64,000 nucleotides of DNA from the NCBI GenBank assembly GCA_020744425.1, contig JAGMUV010000002.1:1470501-1534500 (forward strand), in the 5' to 3' direction. Numbering within the stretch: position 1 is the first letter of the stretch; each line of letters opens with the position of its first letter. The notes below the pieces were generated by a model. It was not told the origin of the DNA. It worked only from the letters and a program-made list of their open reading frames with translations, and ran no database searches. Below are positions 56,829-64,000 of this stretch, one piece after another. This DNA comes from Dactylonectria macrodidyma (Eukaryota; Ascomycota; Sordariomycetes; Hypocreales; Nectriaceae). The position numbers and the translations under genes were made by a program.

Positions 56829-59800
56829 AAGAGCCTCCAGTCTACGCCCAGCCGAATCGTACAGCACTGGACGAAGTGCTCCGTTTAGCAGCCAGCGGGA
56901 GTGGGACCCGCAAGACACCGCCGAATCCACCCACCAGTCAATCGCACTTGCCCCTAAACCGTCCTGTTCTTCAGTGGAGCCCCTGTGGTTGTAGGGGTGG
57001 CCAACGCCCACCAGGACCACACCTGCAGCCACACAGCACCTGGCATGGAGCCAAGGATCATGCTGCTGGAAGAGAGTGGAAGCCATCCAAATCCTTCCCT
57101 CAGATCACATCAGAGCGATGGTTGGGGGAGTAAAGACGAGGGACGGACGGACGAGGGCGAGCATGTGCCGTATGTACATAGTACTGTGCAGTAACTATCA
57201 TGCACTGCGCTGCACAACACTGCACTGCACGGCATTCGGATGCAGGCCCGAGCAACACAGGGAGATGAACAAAAAACCCGGTGGCATAAACCGCCCAGGA
57301 ACAGATACATTACTGTAATCTAGCATGTACCTTCCCTACAGAAGGTACCTTACCAAAGGTAGGTACGAAGTAAGGTTCCCTCGGCCTCTGAGGGTGACGT
57401 GCCTTTTCCAAGGGAACGGTCAGCCATCCTGACTGGCAGATGCACTCACACACTTGCGCATACGCACTCATACACACACATTTTCTCTTCTCCCACTCTT
57501 TTTCTCTCTCGTTCTCACTCACACACCACCACGGCACTCACACGCCCACCAAACACGAGGTTGCCCGTGGTGTCATCCTAGCGCGCTCTGGGATTCCCCA
57601 AGACATTGCTGCAAGAAGGACACCCTCACATGGGTCAGGAGCCAAGACCAAGACCCTTTGGCGGGTCGTATTGATGCCACAGGGGGCGGGTACACGCTAT
57701 TGGCCAGCGGCTCGTCCATGGCATTGAGCCAGCCTGCGCTAGACAGGGAGTCGCTTCCATGGGGCAATTGGTCCCGAATGGACCAGAGAGGAATACTCCG
57801 TTCATGGTTGGCTTGTTGCCATCATAGTCAGTTGGTAAGCTTTTTTGAATGAGTAAAGGGTAAGATCGACGGTTGACGAGCCGATCAAGGGACCTGTCTA
57901 TTACCCGTTGTTGGCTTGGTGCGATGCCATGACCGCTTCCAATCCCATCTCCATTTTCATTGCCTTCGAATTTCTGTTTGAATTTAGAAGATGCAACATA
58001 CAAAATGAAAATGCGCCTCTCATCATCTTCTCTATCTAACTATCTCATGACTTCCGCTGCCGTGATTGTTGGCCCTAGCCATCCAGCTCGCCGTTGGGCG
58101 AAACGATGGCTTTGGTACCGTTGTCTGACGCAAAATCCATCCCGCTTGCAGCACCAGGGTACGACCACTTTTCGCGGCAGTACAGTACGAAGTACCTGGT
58201 GAGAACCAAGCAAGGGATCAGGTGGATCGTCGTACTTGGCACATACTACTCTGTCCTTTTTGGGTGGCCAGGGTCTCAGACGAAGATTCAGTGTCTGCTG
58301 CCAAAACCATGCGGCCAGCCGGTGTTGATGTTGGCTGCGTGAGCGCTTCCATGGAGGTGCATACCGGCTGTATGTACCGTCACTACCTACACATGCGATG
58401 CACGCTATACGATACCCAGCGCTTTAGCCTTGTGGCCGCCTCTGGGTCTTGCGCTTCGATGCCTCACCCTGCTATCTTCTGACCTGTAGCATTGGAAATG
58501 CCGTGCAACAATGCGTGCTGGGTCCGCCTGATCACGGATGCGGGAAATACAAAGGGCTCTGTGATAGAAGCGGGAAAGGAAAAAAAAAGGTTTCATTCAT
58601 CAACTCACTATAACCAGGCCGACCGGTTGCTTGTTAAACTCGTTGGCATCCAGCATCCGGCCCTTTACTACTCCTTCGTACAGGACGCCATGGCTCCGAG
58701 ACCACGGTGCCACCACCAAAAAGGTCGGTACCAGTACTTGATCGAAGACTCCATTCAGAATGGCACCTCATCATCAAGACCACTGGATCATCGCCGCCCA
58801 CCCGATCGGCCTCATGAGCTTGAGCCACGGAATCTGGTCAGGAAATTGATCCTGTTCCCAAGATGGACGAACCTTCCAGGGAGCCGTAGCAGCAGTTACC
58901 AATCCGGCCAGGTCGCACGCTTCGCCCCCTAATTTTGAGATCGAAATCAAACTGGTCCCTGCCTCCTGCATTGCCATGCCCTGGCTGTGGCTTGCCAGGA
59001 CCTCACAACTCCCCAGGGCTCGCAAGCCGCATGGCACTGGAGTCAGTGACTACTTCTGTGCCGTGAGGCTGGTTGGAGACGACGCCAGTCCTGACGAAGC
59101 GTAGACCAGTGCGCCTCGTTTTGACTGCCCCCCATGGCCTACAGTAGCCTCGCTGCAAGACAATGGCTAGACTATGGGGTCATGGAATCCGTCTGGCTGT
59201 ACCTCTTGGCGTTTTGTCAACGCTTATATGTACTGATATCGAAGGGATGAAAAGCTACAAAGTCCAATGTACTGTACATGGAACGAGGCAAGCTCAAGTA
59301 CTTCGTAGTTAAGGCAAGGCCGGTCCCGCTGGACCCTCCAAGCAAAGAGTTGAGGGTCCGAGTATGCACGAAAACCAAGAAGGGCCGGGTCGTGATAGGG
59401 CACTTGATTCCGTAACCTCACGCCGAGCGACGTGCTCGTGGCCTTATTCATGCTGGTTCCCTGATGACAATGCTTGCTCGCTCTGCAAGGTCCCCTGTTC
59501 CCAGTCGGGGTCCCCAAGCCTTCCTCCAGGCCCATCTCTATCTTGGATCAATTCATTGTTTTTGTTGTTTTTTTATTCTGCCTCTTGATCCCGAGGCTGC
59601 CACAATGACGGCAACATCATCGCCGCATTCTCACTTGAGCAATCTTTGACATTGACGCTTGTCACAACCAACCGTCTCCTTTTTTTTTCCGAAGATCAGC
59701 AGTCGCTACGGGACTACGTATTTTTAGACTGGGGCAACCCTAGGGAGGGTCCAGGGCCTGCCTTGGTGCCATCAGAACTCACTCGTTCCACCCCCCAGTG

Positions 59801-60151
59801 GCACTCTGGCGGGTATTGTGGACGAGGTTGCGTGGCGAACATGGACCAATTCATCAGGGGCGCTAGCCTGTGAAAGGAGCCGCCAGTGCCGGGCTGTTCA
59901 ACCTCTGGGGCCGTCATTGTGTTGAGTACGAGGCAAAGTCTATTGGCTTACGGTGAGTGCTTCTCGGTCTTCGGCGGGTTTTAAAGAACCGCTCCGAGTC
60001 AATGGGGATAGCCAGGGCTGGCGAGAGGGTGAGAGGGCGAGAGAGGGCGGACCAGAGGGGATAGATCATTGGTGTAATTGTAGTCTGTGCTATGTACTTC
60101 GTCGGCGAACAGAGTAAAAAACACTCATTGAGGGGCCGACGATAGAGGAAG

Positions 60152-60178
60152 ATCCATCATCCATCCATCCATCCATCC
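60152..60178. repeat. (ATCC)n microsatellite
   Basis: Six ATCC units with one interrupting ATC after the first. Confidence 0.95.
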
Positions 60179-63122
60179 ACAAGCAGCAGTAGCACCAGCG
60201 ACATCAGGCGATACACAGCTGCGAACAACCCCGTCATTTTGCATGCCAGACACAGACGCCCGCCATACCCACGCAGCGCATTGCTTGACTCAGATGATGG
60301 GACGGTTGGGTCTGGGGTACGACAAAGCGCGTCCGCCTCCAAATATCCAAGTGCGAAAGCAAGGGCCCTTGATGTGAAACAAGCTGGAGCTAGGGTTCTG
60401 CCTGTCTTGCGGCCCATTCAGAGCGTGTTTTTGTTGTTTACTCACTAAACACGTACGAATTAATTACACAAGGCGATTCTTTTGGCGATTCACAACAGAA
60501 CACATTTTTGTTGGTGAGCGCAGGGCGGCAGCCCTTACGTATGGCGAAGAAGACACATGTATAACTCGACCCAGATATAGTCGTCGACAAGGCATCCCGA
60601 CGTCGTCCCCTGTGTCCCGAGTGCCGGCAGCGCGGCGACGACGCTGACTGTGACTCGTCCCTGTTGATCAACTTCTTCTAACGTTGTGTCTCTGACTGGC
60701 GACGCGTCAAGCGCGACGTCACAGGTGGTCTGGTTGGTCAGTTCAGTTCCTGGGGATGGAGTCTAAACGTATCTCAGAGTCTGCCGCTGGCTCAGCCACG
60801 TCTAGCCCATCTACTTACTCCTATTCGTACCTACCAGTACGTAGCACAGCATTTTGCTGCATGTAACTCATCAACCCCACGCCCGCGTGGAAGAAACCCG
60901 ATTCTGGTGGTCGGCATGAGCACCATGTCGGCTGCCCACCCCCATGTTTGGTCTGTGGCCCGCGATATTCCCATGGCCCATGCTGGTGTACCTTGCGCTT
61001 GAGGGAGGGGAGTGATACGCGAGAGGGCATTGGCGACGGCCCTCGCTGATCAAGTCAAGACTACTGCATCGGGGCCGCCTTTTTAGCCTTGCCGGCGCTT
61101 TGCTCGGCTGTCATTTCTCCTCATGGCTTGTTAAGCAGCACCAGTCCGTTTTCTACACAGTACGCTGTTTAGGTTACGCCCTCGGGCTTTTCCAGCAACC
61201 CGCATCGAGAGTTTTATGGGGATGAGTGCGTTTAAGCTCCCGCCCCGTTACCGTCTCTTTTCTATCAACTTAGTCCGCGATAGAAGGCGTGCTTCCGCCC
61301 GTTGCCAGGTGAGTGGCTGGCGTGCCTTAAAGTCTGTGTGGTGGTTGGTAAACGCAGGTGGCAGGACGGGTTCCTCCCGATGTTTTGTCTTGTATTATCA
61401 AATTCGGCACCCGAAAGTCATCGACTTCAAGCCTCCTCATACGGAATCCGCCCCTCGCGAAATGGGTGTATTGTGCAAATACTCTGCCGGTGCCGTGTTC
61501 CCCCCAGTGATGGCAGTGTTCCCACAGCAATCAATACCCGCGCGCCCGTCCAGGACACAGGCACTCGGATGGCCCGTCCAGGTGGCTCAGAGACACAATC
61601 AGAAACACTGGGCTGATGAGAGCGAGAAGTCAAGCTTAGTCTCATCTAGAAGGTAGTCGGGCGCTTCTGACTTCATCGTCATGGTTCTAGCGGCCGCCCC
61701 CAATTAGTGAGATCCACGGGTCTCGTTGCCCGCGCAGCCAGAGGTTGCCCCTAGACGAGGGCTCCGATCCTGTCCTCCGGCTCATTTAACCTGGAGATGA
61801 GCTTCTACGTAGTAGAGATAACGCAGGGCGGCCTAGTGCAATTCAGAACCGTGTCTTGGAGACAAGGGAACGCCGTCAGTGCGCATCGATCGCTCCCCTT
61901 CTCATTGATCAATCTCACTCATCAGCCATCTCCGTCGGCTGCTTTATTACATTAGTGAGTTAGCTGCTTGCTTTATTGCTTGCTTGGCAACTTGCCTCCC
62001 GTTCGTTCCGTGCCCTGCCCGCCCTGGAGGCTGACTCTGTCCCCTGGCGTTGTCCCCCGAATCCATCCCCTTCCCCAGAGTCCAGGGACCTGTCGGTCCT
62101 ACAGCGCCGTATAACATCGTCTCCATACCGATACCTACCACACACATGCTCGTCCCGGGGGGTTTGTGACGAACAGTTCGCTCTAGCACCATGTGCAGCT
62201 AATAAACTTGTGGCAGCCTGCCAGCCGGGGACATGACGGCACCGAGGTCAATGGGGATGTCGATATGCAGATGGGTACGCTACTGTAACAAAACGACCTA
62301 CGAACAAGCAAGCCCGCAGTCGACCATTCCCAAAGCCTACCCATCACCCGTGGACATTCCCTGGCTGCAGGTCCTGTACACCCACTCACAGAAGGGATCT
62401 ACAATGGGGCAATCAAGGGAATGCATCGAGACATGGATGTGACTTTGCTGCATGTCCCCTTCGCATGTGTTGCAACTCAACTTTGATCTCGGCTCTTCTC
62501 CAGTTCATAGCTACGCACCAATTACCGCCTAGACTGCCTTTAGCCTGCTCTCCGATTCAAAGGCATGGGCTCAAAGTTACGCTCTCTTGCTGGTGGCCAT
62601 GTCAGCCAGTACCTGAGCCTTCCAAGCTCTCCCGCTTGCCACGCCGCAAGCCCCCGCCACCGCTCCCGCAGCCACAGTTGGCCCAATTCGGACGAGGCGT
62701 CGTCTCGCCCGCCTAGACGGATTATGATACGTAGCTTATGTTTTTGCGCCTTACAAGGCGTCCAAGGCGACGAGTCAACTAACTGCCATCCAATATCAGC
62801 TACCTCACGCCTCGTCTCAAACAAACCACCCTATTCTACTTTACCGCCTCCCACCGTGCACCAGTCAGACTTGGGGTGCCTCTTCCTGAGAAAAAGACAG
62901 ACACCCTTGCTACCGTGTCTCGCCATCCCGAGGCGGGCTGCGAGAACCAACAGGCCGATCCGTCGCACATCCCATCCATCCCATTGCCCCGCTTCCGCGC
63001 GCACGCAACGAGCAGGTTTCTCCCTCCCCTCGAGCGCCCAGCGTGGGGGAAGACTTATCGCCGGGCGTGGTACATTAATACGTGCGCCGAGCAGTGAGCA
63101 GAGATACCGACAAACCATTGCC

Positions 63123-63960
63123 ATGGTCGGTGTGCCGCGTAGCAGTGGCTGTCAGCTCTGCAGGAAGCGCAAGGTCAAATGTGATGAGGCACGCCCGACA
63201 TGCGGGAACTGCGTCAAGTATGGCGCTGAGTGCCCAGGTTATGATCGTAGCCTCAAGTTTGTGACTGGGAAACACCAGATCCGCCAACGGGGCAAGCGAT
63301 CCGACAACAATTCCCGAAGTCTTAGCAGCAGCAGCTCCGACAGTTCCAAGTCCTTTGGCACAAGCTTGAGTTATAGGTCGAGGCCAATAGTTGTGACCCC
63401 AGCCTCTCGAAGATCCCCAGTTTCTGCGCCCCCGGTGGGCCGCGCTTTGGAACCCATGAGGGGCCATGTTCTCTATACCATGATAGAGAAATTTAGTCCC
63501 TCGGCTCCTCCAGACCTCTTCGGCCTTTTCAGCTGGTTGCAGTTCGAGCAGCTGGGCCAGCGAGCGCTCCTGGATGGCGCGATTTGCTCCTTGGCACTAC
63601 ACCTGGCTGGGAAAGAAAAGTCCAACTCGCAGCTAGTAGCTCAGAGCCGCACAGTCTATGGGAAGTCCATCGACCAACTCCAGGCAGCATTGCGTCATCC
63701 CTCAGAATGGAGAGCCTCAGAAACCCTCTTTGCTGCGATCCTGCTATGTTACTTTGAGGTAGTTCCTAATGCCTTTAGTTTCCCGATCCCCCCCAGTGGT
63801 TCATCACTGATAATCCAATCAGCTGTTTGCAGGAACCAGTTCTCCCGATACCTGGCTCCAACATGCCCACGGCATTGGCGTCTTGATGGAACAGCGCGGT
63901 CCGGCGGCTTACGCTGAGGGCTGGGATGCAGCCATGCTGTTATCCTTTCGCGGGATTCTC
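63123..63960 (+). CDS. Zn2Cys6 fungal transcription factor, 5' part only
   Basis: The N-terminal part of a Gal4-type binuclear cluster regulator; the gene runs off the right edge. The cluster is CQLCRKRKVKCDEARPTC then GNCVKYGAEC (C-x2-C-x6-C-x6-C-x2-C-x6-C), close to the N-terminus as usual. It is followed by a Ser-rich linker and by the start of the fungal transcription-factor helical domain (ICSLALHLAGKEK, SIDQLQAALRHPSEW, ETLFAAILLCYFE). Exons seen: 63123-63758 and 63823-63960; the first intron is 64 bp and a second donor GTATGT lies at 63961. The frame is open upstream to an ATG at 62565, but the family normally starts a few residues before the cluster. Target pathway unknown. Confidence 0.9.
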
Positions 63961-64000
63961 GTATGTTTCTTTCTAATTTCCTGGTCATCGCAAGGGTACT

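Larger units (their letters stand above)
55399..63122. other. gene-poor region of about 7.7 kb upstream of the Zn2Cys6 gene
   Basis: No convincing coding gene on either strand. It begins with the promoter and leader of the minus-strand gene at its left. It contains a 10-bp periodic repeat at 56789, a CA-rich stretch near 57440-57480, clustered GCACTGC motifs near 57200-57235, an ATCC microsatellite at 60152 and many pyrimidine-rich runs. The right part (from 62565) is open in frame with the Zn2Cys6 protein. Open frames elsewhere look random. It may be a large regulatory region or hold noncoding transcripts. Confidence 0.45.

Noticed and set aside
1..64000. CRISPR arrays, rRNA genes, insertion sequences or a secondary-metabolite cluster
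   Set aside because: No spaced direct repeats, no rRNA core sequences, no IS ends, and no polyketide or peptide synthase modules were seen; the genes are eukaryotic.

Overview
The window looks like nuclear DNA of a filamentous ascomycete, most likely a Sordariomycete. Genes are separate transcription units with short spliceosomal introns (mostly 45-130 bp, GT...AG, with CTNAC/CTAAC branch sites). Clear fungal orthologues include Ku80, Pam18, Rlp24, Dpm2, Cwc22 and Dus1. Intergenic DNA is long, and no operons, CRISPR arrays, rRNA genes, complete tRNAs or recognisable transposons were seen. Species-level placement is not possible by eye.

Layout. 0-8 kb is dense and housekeeping: a TMEM205/DUF4149-like membrane protein (-), the NHEJ protein Ku80 (+), a Gfd2/YDR514C-like DEDDh nuclease-fold protein (+), the mitochondrial import J-protein Pam18 (-) and the 60S biogenesis factor Rlp24 (+). 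9.4-13 kb: a membrane-anchored alpha/beta hydrolase of the tripeptidyl-aminopeptidase type (+) and a small DUF3602/Par32-like protein (-). 13-20.8 kb: a gene-poor stretch of nearly 8 kb. 20.8-24.8 kb: a single-finger C2H2 protein and an unrecognised multi-pass membrane protein (both +). 27.5-32.4 kb: a small bactofilin-like beta-helix protein and a large ING-type PHD-finger protein (both +). 36-43.5 kb: a large serine-rich, BCAS3-like propeller protein (+), Dpm2 (-) and the splicing factor Cwc22 (+).

44.8-49.5 kb holds a small block of less usual genes: an Ifi6/Ifi27-like glycine/alanine-rich membrane protein, a CCCH zinc-finger protein and a dynamin-superfamily GTPase with a GED-like tail. 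They lie between conserved Cwc22 and Dus1. 50-55.4 kb: Dus1 (-) and a large low-complexity protein with a short conserved tail (-). 55.4-63.1 kb is a second gene-poor stretch of about 7.7 kb. It ends at a Zn2Cys6 transcription factor that runs off the right edge.

The housekeeping genes cover DNA end joining, mRNA handling, mitochondrial import, ribosome biogenesis, dolichol-mannose synthesis, splicing and tRNA modification. They do not form one pathway. Three close divergent pairs (TMEM205-like/Ku80, Pam18/Rlp24, Dpm2/Cwc22) probably share promoters. The two longest gene-free stretches both lie directly upstream of presumed transcription regulators. The most interesting candidates are the fungal bactofilin-like protein and the Ifi6-CCCH-dynamin block. 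Exon boundaries were deduced by reading splice signals and keeping the reading frame; none is transcript-confirmed.
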